A DNA stretch of 64,000 nucleotides from Euschistus heros (taxonomy: Eukaryota > Arthropoda > Insecta > Hemiptera > Pentatomidae), in assembly GCA_003667255.2 (NCBI GenBank), contig RCWM02000093.1:1073501-1137500 (forward strand). Direction: 5' to 3'. A program made the position numbers and the translations under genes. The notes under the pieces are model-generated. The model saw nothing but the letters and a program-made list of their open reading frames with translations, was not told the origin of the DNA and ran no database searches. Positions within the stretch are counted from its first letter, which is position 1, and the number at the start of each line of letters is the position of its first letter. Of this stretch, positions 11,065 to 21,480 are shown piece after piece.

Positions 11065-11069
11065 CAGCG

Positions 11070-12368
11070 GTGCATACTCCTAGTGAGTTCGGTGTTAGTC
11101 TTAGTAATTTTGATTAAAATTTTTTTATTTTTCTGGGTATGACTCTTTTTATTTCATTCATTAGTGGGCTCTACAGTCCTTTAAAAACCTCTGCTATAGC
11201 CTTCTTTTACTCATAAAAAGCAAGAATTAAGTTTGGTTTGAGTAGGTAGTGATTAAAAACTTTTTAAGAATACCAGATATATCAGTCATTACCAAAATTA
11301 GGGATTCATGTTTTGTCTTGACATCTGGGTTCGATGTGATATTGGGTGGTTATTTGTATTAATAGGAGGACAAGTTTCCTTTGGTTATGTATAGGAATTC
11401 GTTGTGATTTGTCATGGTAGTTTTAATTTCCATGTTTAGCAAACAGTTTAGCAACAGTTTTGTATATTGTTTAAATAGTGTTGCAAAGTTAGTGGTACTT
11501 TAGTTTCTGGGGTTGTCATAACGCTAGCAATGCTACCAGCAAACCCTCTACTGACGTTAATCTATAAATACCCTTGGATCGCATTGCTTTAGTTTAAGTC
11601 CTGTTGATATTTAGTCATTGAAGCAATGTTATTGCTGCAACATGAAATGTAGGTGATCCGAATAGGTGTAATTGTAGTATGTTGTAATCATTCAGTATGT
11701 TTACAAAGCGGGCAGGCAATAACAACAATTTCTAGCTAGAAGGTAGAAGGCTACAAATATGTTTGTGCACAAATTAATGCTTTAGGAGTTAAATAAAGTT
11801 TTCAATTTATAACTGTTTTGAAAAGAAAAATTCTGAAGTATATTGTAGAGAATAAACCATTTTATTTTATTTTTTATTCCGTACAAATTCAAAATGATAT
11901 TAAACTGTGCTATATTCTTTTCCTAAGTAGTTTATACTTCGGAATCTCGGACTTACAGCTTTAAAACCTTTCTTTTTTTTGTTTTAAAGGTATGCTATTT
12001 ATTAAACATATAGATCGATAGGTGGGCTGCCACGGGAACAAAAATGTAACGTGGAAATAAAGGATGGGGGACAGATTAGATAATTATAGCCTGAAAAGGA
12101 GAGGAGATTGTATTGTTGGACAGTTTGGACTAATGGCGCTCTTCTCTGTTGGCCTTTGTCAATCTTTCTGCTTCCTCCCTTCGCCGCTGACCTTATCTCT
12201 CCCTGCTATTATTGACTCTTCTTTATGCTGTATCAACTTACTGTGGACACTATTCGTTCTAGATTACACATGCTATATTTTCATTTCGTATTTAATTTTG
12301 TTAAAATTGAATTTATTTTCTAGCTTCAACTTATGATGAATTGATGTAATGATAATAGAAATATAGAA
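11070..12368. other. stretch without a recognisable gene
   Basis: Mostly AT-rich. A 90-codon plus-strand ORF at 12064-12336 is hydrophobic at its C-terminal end and has no motif, so it is not supported as a gene. Confidence 0.5.
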
Positions 12369-12450
12369 TAAGGATTGATAATTATTTAACATTTTTAAAA
12401 TAATTAAAATATTTTTTAAAAACATTATTGAATTTTTTTTTATTCGAAGA

Positions 12451-12481
12451 GTAGTTTCGAATATTAAACAATCATCATCAG
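12451..12481 (-). ncRNA. hammerhead-ribozyme-like motif in Penelope 3' UTR
   Basis: The minus strand contains CTGATGA followed, after a short stem-loop-like segment, by ATTCGAAACTAC. CUGAUGA and GAAA are the two conserved core boxes of hammerhead ribozymes, and Penelope-like elements are known to carry such motifs in their terminal repeats. Stem II is weak here (GATTG versus TATTC), so activity is doubtful. Confidence 0.5.
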
Positions 12482-12585
12482 CTATAAAAGAAAAAAAAAA
12501 TCACTTTTCTACATAGAATAGGTATATAATTTTTTAAAAAATGTATGAGAAGAGACCTAAACATGAAAAGAGCTTCTAAAATATA

Positions 12586-12825
12586 TCAAGGCCCAGAGTA
12601 TACAGAATGTAGATGAGATATAAGGGTTTGGTAGGTTTGTAGAACTTTTTTCTCTATGACTGGTCTTTTTTTTTTTCTGTAGCTCCTGAAAACAAGTTTG
12701 AAATGGGAAATATTTAAATGTTCTTTTATCCAGAAATATGGATTGGTTTTGGACGATTTTATTATTTCTAATGATTCATAACCACTTAATTTCTGATTTT
12801 TTTTTAGGTGATAAATTAGTTTCAC
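12586..12825 (-). pseudogene. C-terminal end of Penelope-like GIY-YIG protein, degenerate
   Basis: Contains LSGYESLEIIKSSKTNPYFW, closely parallel to FESLEIIKSFKTDPDF in the copy at 45559-45885. This is the stretch just downstream of the GIY-YIG endonuclease core in Penelope-like elements. The catalytic GIY-YIG part itself is missing, and the N-terminal residues of the reading (KLIYHLKKNQK) are probably out of frame. Confidence 0.55.
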
Positions 12826-13028
12826 TCCCGAACAATTTAATCATGAATATTTAAATACTATTTTCTTAAAGCCAATTGCTATAGATAACATATGGTTGCA
12901 AAGTACGCGAAAAAAGGTTATATTTTTAGTTATCTATAAATTTGCTTCTTTTTTTTCAGTTATTTTGTGAAAATAGTCATTTAAAATGAATACTTTATTG
13001 GCTTGGTGTGATCTGAAAGCGTGGCCTG

Positions 13029-14155
13029 ATGGAGTTTGTTGCAGAAGAGGCTGTAGCCATTTCTTCGAAGCTCTTAGCAGGGAAATCACACCCACGAAAA
13101 GAGGATGACTTTGTTCAACCTAAGAAGGTACGCCGCCAGCCGAATTCTCAGATTAATTTTCAGGTAAGTACCTCCAATTCGTTTGAGGTATTTAGCAATA
13201 ATAATGTAAGTGAAAATTCAACGAAAAGAACACCACCTATAGTGGTTTCTGGTGTCACCAGTACAATAAAGGCAGCAAAGGAACTGAAAGCAGCTGGCTT
13301 TCAATTCTTTGAAGTACAGAAGATGCGAGAAGGGACACGCATCTTACCCAACAAAAATGAAGAACATGGACGTATTAACCTCCTATCTTCCAAACAATCA
13401 GAGTCCATTTCACACTTACGCAGTGTCAGGCAGCTCGAAAAACAAGAAACCTGTGATTTATGATTTGGACATAGACTACGATGTAGAGGATATCAGAGAA
13501 GAATTAGGACAACGACTACAGGGGATTCTATATAGATGTTCGCCGTCTCCGTAAAAGTGATAAAGATGGGGGCAAGCATGATCTTCCTCTTATCTTAGTC
13601 ACAACGACTCCAGGAGTCAAAATAGAAGATATCCTAAAACTTAGACACATTAATATGGTACGTTTCAATGTGAAGCCTTACAGAGGAAGAAAAGGAATAG
13701 TGCAATGCTATAGATGTCAGCAGTTCGGGCACACAAAAAACCACTGTGGTAGAGCAGTCATCTGTGTGAGGTGTGCAGGACCCCACGCTGTTAATGAGTG
13801 TCCCCGAAAGGATACACCGGTTAAATGCGCCAACTGTGGTGAGACGCATGTGGCGTCATTTACTGGTTGCTCAGCGAGAAAGGTGCTACTCGAAAGAATA
13901 GAGCAACTGAAGACGAGGATACAAGTGAGGTCCAAGCCTACAGCAGCGCCGACTCAAGTCCAACCTGAACCTGATCGAGAAGTACCATCAACTGTCAAGG
14001 CCCGGCTCCCTCCAAAACCGTTTCAACGGACCGACAAATATTATGACATAAATGACACCTACGCAAACAGGACAGAGACAGCTAGTCCACCTCTTTGGGT
14101 GAAGACTTTGTTAACGTCTATAACAAACCAGACCCAACAAATGACTTCATCTTGA
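13029..14155 (+). pseudogene. Jockey ORF1 (gag-like nucleic-acid-binding protein), frameshifted
   Basis: Starts at ATG 13029. The first frame runs to about 13300 and contains TPPIVVSG, the usual ORF1 start of the conserved domain. A frame change gives SPFHTYAVSG and DYDVEDIREELGQRL. Another at about 13520 gives the PRE_C2HC-like domain (GFYIDVRRLRKSD ... TTTPGVKIEDILKLRHINMV). It runs without a further break into three CCHC-type zinc knuckles (CYRCQQFGHTKNHC, CVRCAGPHAVNEC, CANCGETHVASFTGC) at about 13710-13872. In this family ORF1 binds the element's RNA. The tail to 14155 is proline-rich and polar. Two frameshifts make it inactive. Confidence 0.85.
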
Positions 14156-14239
14156 CGACGTCCATAAACGAACTGGCTCAACAAATTACTTCATGCATTA
14201 ATATGTTTTCAGGTATCTTAGTAACTAAATGAATACTCC

Positions 14240-15134
14240 TTGCTATATTTTAACACTGACGGACTAATTCCCAAAATAACTGAAATCTATGCGTTGATAG
14301 CACAGACCCAACCCACCGTAGTGATCCTCACTGGCACGCGAACAATTTTTCGGCTCTTACGGCTGCCAGGATACGAGCTGACTGGAGACGAGTCAAGCGG
14401 AGCAGTAGGAAGTATTTTGATAGCCATAAGGTACGGAACCAGGTGGAGAGAAATTCCTACTCCAGTGTCTATTACAGATCCTAGGATTCATTATAAAACA
14501 ATCCAAGTCCTTCTCGAAAAGCCTACTGTGATCACTGGAATTTATCGAAGACCTAGGTCTTCTTTAAGGGAATTCTCTCAGCTTTTAAATAACTGCGCTA
14601 AGCGAGCGAACCATTGGATCGTTGGTGATCTAAACGCTCGCCATCCATTATGGAACAATTCTTCGTCAAATGAAGCTGGAAAAAAAGATTTTAAAAAATC
14701 CCTACACCGTCGTTCACCCCAATAGTCATATCTTTAGACATAAAGCGAACGCGGTGTTTAGGTCTACAGTAGACTTATTGATTTCTAGGCAGCCCCATCG
14801 ATTCTCTAACTGCATTGCGTTGGATTTCATCACTTCAGATCACAGGCCTGTGCTGTATCAGATAGATGGCATGATGCCTATTCCAGCTCCGACGAAATTT
14901 AAATACCAAGAGGCGGATTGGGATCTATTTAAATCTCAAGTCTACCATGAATTATCGATTGTCCCTACCCTCCGCACAAAGAGAGAAATCGATGATTATA
15001 TAGAGTTCTTCACGGCCACCATACGGCAAGCCGCTGAAACGGCCAGACCGAAGTTTCGCCCTCTTCCATCTACTTTGCAAACACCGCCAGACCACATTTT
15101 GACACTTATTGCTTTACGCAAGATGGAAGAATAA
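14240..15134 (+). pseudogene. Jockey ORF2 N-terminal endonuclease domain, broken
   Basis: Endonuclease/exonuclease/phosphatase-type domain that nicks target DNA in this family. The start reads YFNTDGLIPKITEIYALIAQ. The usual glutamate motif (QETKL or SETHL type) is VILTGTRT, so the catalytic Glu is lost. IYRRPRSSLREF follows, and the motif GDLNARHPLW (about 14622-14651) is intact. After a frameshift near 14690 the reading continues with STVDLLIS and SDHRPVLYQI, which keeps the terminal His. It ends at a stop at 15134, just before the deletion that removed the polymerase. Confidence 0.85.
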
Positions 15135-15190
15135 GTGGTACAGGACCAGAGATCAAGAGGTCAAATCAGTCTGCTATATATAGTAGTTCA

Positions 15191-15787
15191 TTGAACGCCG
15201 CGAAGGCTCTACGACAGGTGGAGGAGGTTTGTTATGAAATCACGCAAAAATTGGAAGGATTAAATATTGCAGTCAACCCCAAGAAGACTGACTGCATTAC
15301 CTTCTCCTTCCAGAAAAATAAGCGTTCTCTTCCTAAAACCTATAAGGTAGCAGGAATCGCTAAGAGGCCAGCGGGCAGTATAGTGTATCTGGGTGTCACT
15401 CTAGACAGGCACCTTACACTTTCAAGCCACTGCAACCGAAAACTTAAGTTGGTGAGAACAAAATCATACAGGCTAAATCACCTGCTAAGTACACCAAACC
15501 TCTCGCTCCGCCTCAAACTAATGATTTATAAATGTTTGCTGAGACCGGCTCTCCTTTATGGAGCTCCGATGTTGGCAAACATATCAAAATCGACATCAAA
15601 AAGACTCCAACAGTTTCAGAACGGGGTATTTAGACGTATCGTTCGACATACGTTACAAAGGACTAAAACTGACATAATACACAAAACACTAGACTTACCA
15701 AAGGTGACAGAAAATATTACAAGGAGGCATATCAAATTCTTTGATAGCCTAAAATACTCGACTAACCAACTATTCAACGCCAACTGA
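15191..15787 (+). pseudogene. Jockey ORF2 C-terminal region (after RT core)
   Basis: Contains the post-catalytic landmarks of Jockey ORF2: NPKKTDCITFSF, YLGVTLDRHLTL, LSLRLKLMIYKCLLRPALLYGA, then FQNGVFRRIV. The motifs for dNTP binding and metal binding (GVPQGSVLGP and YADD) are missing because about 1 kb was lost at 15135-15190. The closest relative in the window is the minus-strand Jockey at 16310-18062 (YLGVNTDRHLTF, IIRPTLLHGAPL). Termination is at 15787, with the 3' UTR downstream. Confidence 0.8.
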
Positions 15788-16097
15788 AAAACCACAGAGG
15801 TGGCAAAATTACGTCAAAACACTTAGACTTTTAGTCACTTTAGACCCTCTTTCCCAAACACCTAGTGAGCCCCATAACTAGTTCAAGATCTATTGTATTG
15901 CTGTACCTAATATAATCATAATTTTTATACTTTAAACAAAACTCCCTTAAAATGCACCAAGTGCAGAAAAAGGGATGAATTTAAATGTTTGTGATTGTAT
16001 TATAAATCAATAAAAATAAAAGGGGATTAGAAGAAAAAAAAAATTGCGATACATTAAGGGATTTCCCTTCCCCCAAAATTTGTATGCATTAAAAAGG

Positions 16098-16218
16098 ACT
16101 AATTGTGGAAGGAGAGAGTAGCCATGTCCTTCGGCCTCGAAAAATCGTAAGATCCTGGCAGATCTGTAAAACAGTGTCCTTATAGCAGGAGCCATCTCCT
16201 ATTCCCGCCCGAACCCCC
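16098..16218 (+). repeat. detached unit of the 20-21 kb repeat family
   Basis: AATTGTGGAAGGAGAGAGTA through CCTTCGGCCTCG, CAGATCTGTAAAACAGTGTC and GCCATCTCCTATTCCCGCCC. It matches units at 20180-20266 and 20500-20600. It ends where the tail of the minus-strand Jockey begins, so the Jockey insertion or a rearrangement separated it from the main array. Confidence 0.75.
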
Positions 16219-16309
16219 CTTTTTATTTATTTATTTTTTCTAATCCTCCATTTATTTACAATATATATAAAGTATTATACAATATATATTAGGATCTTGG
16301 ATTGCCTTG

Positions 16310-18062
16310 CGGCATTTGAAGATGGGAGTCCTCGGCAGCTGCTGGATCCACTCTGTTGACGGATGGTCTTCCTTCTTCTATGTTGAGCGAGGAGCCGTTT
16401 GGAGGGCATGTAGTGTACTCTTGTACATGTGGTGCTGCAGTGGAGCTCCATGGAGTAGGGTGGGTCTAATTATGTATTTTTATATTTGGAGCTTGAGGCG
16501 GAGGGATAGTTGGGGAGAAGTCAGGAGATGATAGAGGCGGTAGGTCTTTGCCCTGGCCTGTTTGATCCTGCTCTTCACGTGGGTGGAGAAGGTCAGGTGT
16601 CGGTCAGTGTTGACCCCTAGATATAGGATGGAGCTAGATATTGGTTGCTCAACATTGTCTACTGTGAAGTGCTTAGGCAATCTCTGGGATCTCCTGAATT
16701 TAGCAAAGGACATCACAATAGCGTCAGTTTTCTTGGGGTTAACCTTGATTCCTCAGTTGTGTGGAGCTTCGACAATGGTGGAGGTTTCCCTCTGAGCCAT
16801 GTCGAGTGCTCGGCCAGGGTTAAGGCTGGAGGCGTAGACGGCGACGTTGTCTGCGTATGCAGCAACTACCGCCACGGTGTGTTGGTAGGAGACACTGGAG
16901 CCGTGAAGATGTTAAACAGGATTGGTCCAAGTACTGATCCCTGTGGTACACCGCAGGTGGTGAGGACTGGTTGAGACAGGCTCTCACCGACTCGTACGAC
17001 GAAAGATCTTCCGCTAAGATAGCTTCTGATCAGTCGGCATAGGGCGGTAGGGAACCTGTATTCTTCCAGTCGGCGGAGTAGTAGCGGGTGTGAGACACAA
17101 TCAAAGGCCTGTGTGCAATCCAGCGATATGAGCGCAGTGGCTTTATTCCTATGTATCTGGTCGATGGCATAGGCCTGAAGCTTGGCCAGATGGTGTTCGC
17201 AGGCAACACCTCGCTGGAAGCCGTTCTGTTTAAGTGGTATGACTTATTACGGTGACAGTGGTCGAGGATATGGTAGGGAGCCAGTCTTTCGAACACCTTG
17301 CTGATGTGAGAGAGGAGGCTGATAGGACGGTAATGTTCCGCTACGTTACCACGTCTCTTAGGTTTTAAGAGGGGGATCTCCACAGCCCGTTTCCAGACCG
17401 TGGGGAAATAATAAATACGGAAACACGAGTTGATGATGTTTAGTAGGAAGGCTTTACTCTTCCTAGGAAGCATCTTCAGCATAGTTGACGGGATGCCGTC
17501 CAGTCCGGATGCTCTTCTCTCTTTCAGGCGGGGGAGAACAGACTCAAGATCCTTGAAAGTAGAGAAGATGGGCATCTCATTAGGACTTGGTAGTGGTCCG
17601 TGGGTTGGCAGAGGCGCATCACCCGTCCTCTCAGCATCCTTTGTTGAGTATGCTCTGGCTAGGTGTTCTGCCCGTGCAGCGGGTGTTAGAAGCTGGTCAC
17701 CATCAGTGGTGAAAACCGCACGCCTTTTGTTGACGAAGGTTCGGACCAATCTCCAGAACTGTCTGTGGTCGTTATCGGTCTGCTGGAGCCGGTCATGCCA
17801 CAAATCCGTCTTCCAATCGCTCATGAGCCTGGCGCTTTGCCGGGTCATGGCGTTGATAGCAGGCTTGAGGCTGTAGTCCCGCGCTCGCGAGAAGATGTTC
17901 CGGAGATTGTCCCTCTGTCCGATCAAGGCCAAGACGTTGAGATCGTTGACTGTTGGGTCGGGGACTGATTTTAGGGATGTGGAGGTCGGCAGCATCAAGG
18001 ATAGTGGTGGTGATAGTCTCCACTGATGTGTCGATCTCACCAGAGGTGAGGCACGGAGTCAC
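16310..18062 (-). pseudogene. Jockey J2 ORF2 reverse transcriptase and C-terminal region, broken
   Basis: Reading order: a linker (RQFWRLVRTFVNKRRAVFTT), then fingers and palm with ASGLDGIPSTMLKMLPRKSK, YFPTVWKRAVEIPLLKPKRR and HYRPISLLSHISKVFERL (to about 17290). A frameshift follows. The motif CGVPQGSVLGPILFNIFT lies at about 16950-16900. After another shift comes the active-site box, AAYADNVAVYA (around 16870-16838), in which the second catalytic Asp of YADD is Asn. A stop replaces the expected Trp before GIKVNPKKTD. The C-terminal part has YLGVNTDRHLTF (in 16480-16716) and IIRPTLLHGAPL. In life this enzyme copies the element's RNA at the nicked target. It cannot work in this state. Confidence 0.85.
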
Positions 18063-18101
18063 TGAGGGGAGCGATTCCAGTATCCTGGTTTTGTAGCCCT
18101 T

Positions 18102-18794
18102 TCAGTCCGCTGCGTGCAGAAGGAACTTAATGGCAGTTAGTGTGGCCGAAGTCCCTTCGAACGTGTATAGTACTGGGCGGTGGTCGGAGTTACAGAAAGG
18201 CAGGGCTCGGCACTCAGTGATAGTGTGCATGTCCCTGGTGAGGAGTAAGTCCAGTGTCGAGGTATGGGTGGGGTTGGCGCTGTGACGGGAAGTATGTACA
18301 CCTGGGTGGATGACAGAGAGCCGCATCTTCGTGATGACCGAACCCAATGGATTGTTGTTAGGGCATAACCAGCTCGTGTGGCGAGCGTTCAGGTTCCCCA
18401 GGACAACATACCTGCTGCGGGCCTGTGCGTGAAGCAGCAAACCGCGAACAGGCGTATAGTTGGCCCGAGGTCTTCTGTAGACACAGCTGAACGTGTACCG
18501 ATTTCTCAGTCGCACGTCAACTGTGATCATGTGGCAGCCCTCGCAAAAGTCCACGGGTTTCGGTATGAGTCTGGATGGTATGTCTCTTCTCACGAGGATG
18601 GTGACTGCCTGTGATCCCTGTACGTTTTCTCTGTAGGAGATGTAGTTAGTGAAGTGGAGTCGATAAGTCGGGGGGATCTTAATGTCAGTTAGTGCCACCT
18701 CCGCTGGTCGATAATGAAGAAGGAAGACCTCTAGTTCAGCCTGGACTCTGACGTTCAGGTTGAGGACGTGCTTAGTGATCATCGAGCTTCTCAA
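18102..18794 (-). pseudogene. Jockey J2 ORF2 endonuclease domain, catalytic residues altered
   Basis: Starts LNLNVRVQAELEVFLLHYRP. The Glu motif reads ALTDIKI instead of the QETKL type. VYRRPRANYTPV follows, then GNLNARHTSW, where the family has GDLNARH, so Asp is replaced by Asn. HTSTLDLLLTRDM and SDHRPVLYTF keep the terminal catalytic His. The 5' end overlaps ORF1 by 23 bp, a common arrangement in this clade. The frame is lost at about 18100 before the polymerase part. Confidence 0.85.
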
Positions 18795-19904
18795 TCACCC
18801 TGGTTATAAGGCGCATCATTGAGGTCATCATGTCCATCATCGCGTCCATGCGATTGAGAAGCCGGTTGAGGAGCACGTTGGTGGTGTTGTCATGCAGGTC
18901 AGGTTCTGGTGGCAATTTGATCTGGACTGGTTGTGATGCCACCGTCAGTTGAGTAGTAGTGGTAGGACCGAGTTTTCGACGAGGAGCTGCTCCACCTGAG
19001 GCTTGAGAGAAGCTGAAGTCCGTACGGGTTGAGCGGGCAGCAGGGAAATTCCTTTCATTGATTTCAGGTGTTAGTGCTGGTGCTGGGGCAGTTGCTGCTG
19101 TTTTCTTTATTCGCTGGGCGAGGAGACTTTGTCGATGTGGGTAGTCCCTGAAGGAAGCTGGGTGAGCGCCTTGGCAGTTGGGGCATATAGGTGAGGCCAC
19201 TTGCCGTTGAGGGCATTCTTCGATTAGGTGCGAGCCTCCACACCAAGGACATCTACATGTTCGGCCACAGTATTTCATTGTGTGGCCGAATTGTTGGCAT
19301 TGGCGGCATTGTACAGGTCCGCCATCTTCTTTGATGACGGAGGCCCTGAAACGAATATTGTTTACTTCCCTTAGTTTTTGAAAATCCTCCATCTTCGTAG
19401 TAGGGGCAGTAATTACTTGGATGCCCTCAACGGGGTAGGGCTCGTCGTTCCCCTCTCTTCTGGCGAGTCTCCTCGCCATTATGAATCCGGGCAGTCGTTC
19501 TTTTAATTCTTCCGTTATGTCGGCTACGGGGTGATCGAGGTCATAACCGTGCATAACAATTTTTTTGGATCTTTTTGTGCCCCTGGGGGCAAAGGAATGG
19601 AATTGTACTGCCTGATCTGTCTTCAGCAGTAGGGTTACCTTCGCGTGGTCTATTTCGGTGTTTAAGTACAGTCTCGTCTATTATGGGCGCTGGTAACCTT
19701 ACTCGAGGTGCATTAGCGGCCTCTACCGGTAACTGCTCAAATCTGTTGCCAGTGGCAACTGGATGGCGACTGGTTGCAGGCCAATGAGTGTTTCTTCGGG
19801 ACAGGTTCAAAACCTTCCGAGAGAGAGCGCTTGTCACTGGTGGCTACTGATTGGTCCGCTGAAAGTCCCGTGGCCTCGTCGTACTCCATGTTGGAGGATG
19901 CCAT
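18772..19904 (-). pseudogene. Jockey J2 ORF1 (gag-like, three zinc knuckles)
   Basis: The likely start is ATG 19904 (MASSNMEYDEATGLSADQ). One or two frameshifts lie between 19840 and 19550. From 19554 a 260-codon frame is fully open to 18772. It contains DLDHPVADITEELKERL, a PRE_C2HC-like region (ITAPTTKMEDFQKLREVNNI), and the zinc knuckles CRQCQQFGHTMKYC, CPWCGGSHLIEEC and CPNCQGAHPASFRDY (the last lacks its final Cys). A proline-rich linker follows, then a Met-rich helical end (RMDAMMDMMTSMMRLITRV) that may serve self-association. The role by family is RNA binding in the retrotransposition particle. Confidence 0.85.
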
Positions 19905-20113
19905 CTGATTGGCCGGAACACTACGCCCTTCTTGTGTCCTCAATGCAGGGGGGGGACCTGAAAAGTGCGGTGAAAAAAGTGGGGGTCCAGGCCACTACCA
20001 AAAATTTAGAGTCTAGGAAAGTGCAAGCTAGAGCTCTGAAAAGGACCGATGTTCTGAAAGCGATGTTTACCAAAATTATATTATTAGCTTTAAGAGTAGA
20101 AAGCATTAACAAC

Positions 20114-21480
20114 AGATCCTTCGGATAACTTAAAAAACCGTTAAAAACATATTATTCTTAATGACGAAAAAGCTAATTCTAATTGTGGATGGAGAGAGTG
20201 GCCAAGGATGTCCTTCGGCCTCGAAAAAACGTCAGATCCTGGCAGATCTGTAAAACAGTGTCCTTAAAAACAGTTAAAACAGCAATCCTTAAGGACGAAA
20301 AGGCTAATTCTAATTGTGGATGGAGAGAGTGGCCAAGGATGTCCTTCGGCCTCAAAAAATCGTCAGATCCTGGCAGATCTGTAAAACAGTGTCCCCGTAG
20401 CATAACTTAAAAACCGTTAAAACAGACTCTGTTTGTTGACTTTTTTTTTACGTAATTTAAGTGTTCCTCTCCCAAGTCTTTGTTTAATATAAGAAGAGTG
20501 ATGTCCTTCCTCGGCCTCAAAAAAACGTCAGATCCTGGCAGATCTGTAAAACAGTGTCCTTTAAAACAGAAGCCATCTCTTAATCCCGCCCCGAACTTAA
20601 TCCCCACCGCCACTCTTCTATATCGTACCTTTTTAGCAAAAAGAGTAAACGGGAAGGAGTCGTTAGCGTTGAAAAACTATCTTCAGCCTCCCGTAGAATG
20701 GGTTAACAACGAATTAATATCCTTCCGCCGTCTTAAAACAGTTAAATAGTCTAATATTAAAAAAAAAGTGTCCTTTTTAGGTCCGCTATCTTAAAACCGT
20801 TAAATATTTTAAAACAGTATCCTGGAGGACAACAATGGAGGAAGTTATCCTTCGGATAACTTAAAAAAAACCGTTAAAACAGCAATCCTTAAGGACGAAA
20901 AAGCTAATTCTAATTGTGGATGGAGAGAGTGGCCAAGGATGTCCTTCCTCGGCCTCAAAAAAACGTCAGATCCTGGCAGATCGGGAAGAGGTCGTTAGCG
21001 TTGAAAAACTATCTCCAGCCTCCCGTAGAATGCGTTGACAAAGGCGGGATATCCTTCCGCCATCTTAAAAAATGTAAAATCGTTAAATATTTCAAAAAAG
21101 TGTCCTTTTAAGGAAATTAAAATTGTCAAATATTTTGAAACAGTATCCTGGATGACAACAATGGTGGAAGTTAACCTTCGGAGAACTTAAAAACCGTTAA
21201 AAACATTATCCTTAAGGACAAAAAACTAATTAAATTCCGCCATCTTAAAACAGCAAGGCATCTTTGGCCACTCTCTCCAGTTTTCGTCCTTAAGAATGCT
21301 GTTTTAACGGTTTTTAAGTTATCCGAAGGATAACTTCCGCCATTTTTGTCCCCCCGGATACTGTTTTAAAATATTTAACTGTTTTAATATAGCGGCTTTC
21401 GCCATTGTTGTCCTTATAAGGACACAATTTTAAAAATGTTCGACGATTTAACTGTTTTTAAGATGGCGGAAGAATCGCCT
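20114..21480. repeat. complex array of direct and inverted repeat units
   Basis: Several short units recur. Unit A (CTAATTCTAATTGTGGATGG to CAGATCTGTAAAACAGTGTC) is near 20157-20265, 20288-20394, 20500-20560 (partial) and 20888-20982. Unit B (GTCGTTAGCGTTGAAAAACT) is at 20658 and 20991. Unit C (GACAACAATGG to TCCTTCGGATAACTTAAAAA) is at 20817 and 21141. Units B and C repeat with a spacing of about 325-333 bp. From 21255 the units return inverted (GGCCACTCTCTCCAG, AACTTCCGCCATTTTTGTCC, AAGATGGCGGAAG), forming a fold-back structure. ORFs across it are chance. It may be a complex foldback transposon or a small satellite. Confidence 0.75.

Larger units (their letters stand above)
12369..12830 (-). 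mobile_element. Penelope-like element, 3' fragment
   Basis: The minus strand carries the last part of a Penelope-like ORF (12586-12825) and its 3' UTR. The 3' boundary is AGGATTGATAATTA at 12371-12384, matching the arm ends of the copy at 45283-46218. The 5' part of the element, including reverse transcriptase, is absent. Confidence 0.65.
13029..16045 (+). mobile_element. Jockey-clade non-LTR retrotransposon J1, internally deleted
   Basis: In order: ORF1 with zinc knuckles (13029-14155), the AP-type endonuclease part of ORF2 (14240-15134), and the ORF2 C-terminal region after the reverse transcriptase (15191-15786). A 3' UTR follows and ends in A-rich sequence with AATAAAAATAAAA and an A run near 16033-16043. 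The catalytic reverse transcriptase between the endonuclease and thumb is gone. Frameshifts and stops break every part. The sequence is clearly more GC-rich than its surroundings. Confidence 0.85.
16219..19990 (-). mobile_element. Jockey-clade non-LTR retrotransposon J2, nearly full length but inactive
   Basis: Runs on the minus strand. ORF1 is at 19904-18772, overlapping the start of ORF2 (18794); ORF2 endonuclease is at 18794-18102, reverse transcriptase and C-terminal region from about 18062 to 16310, then an AT-rich 3' end with AAAAAATAAATAAATAAAAA. Unlike J1 the polymerase region is present. It is GC-rich against AT-rich flanks. Damage includes several frameshifts, a stop in place of Trp, and loss of catalytic aspartates. 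No target duplication could be identified. Confidence 0.85.

Noticed and set aside
17430..17968. Plus-strand ORFs of up to 148 codons
   Set aside because: They are shadows of the minus-strand Jockey J2 reverse transcriptase, whose motifs are clear.
19575..20128. Plus-strand ORFs opposite Jockey J2 ORF1
   Set aside because: Shadows of the ORF1 frame on the minus strand.
20179..21111. ORFs on both strands within the repeat array
   Set aside because: They repeat with the units and change frame between copies, with no domain.
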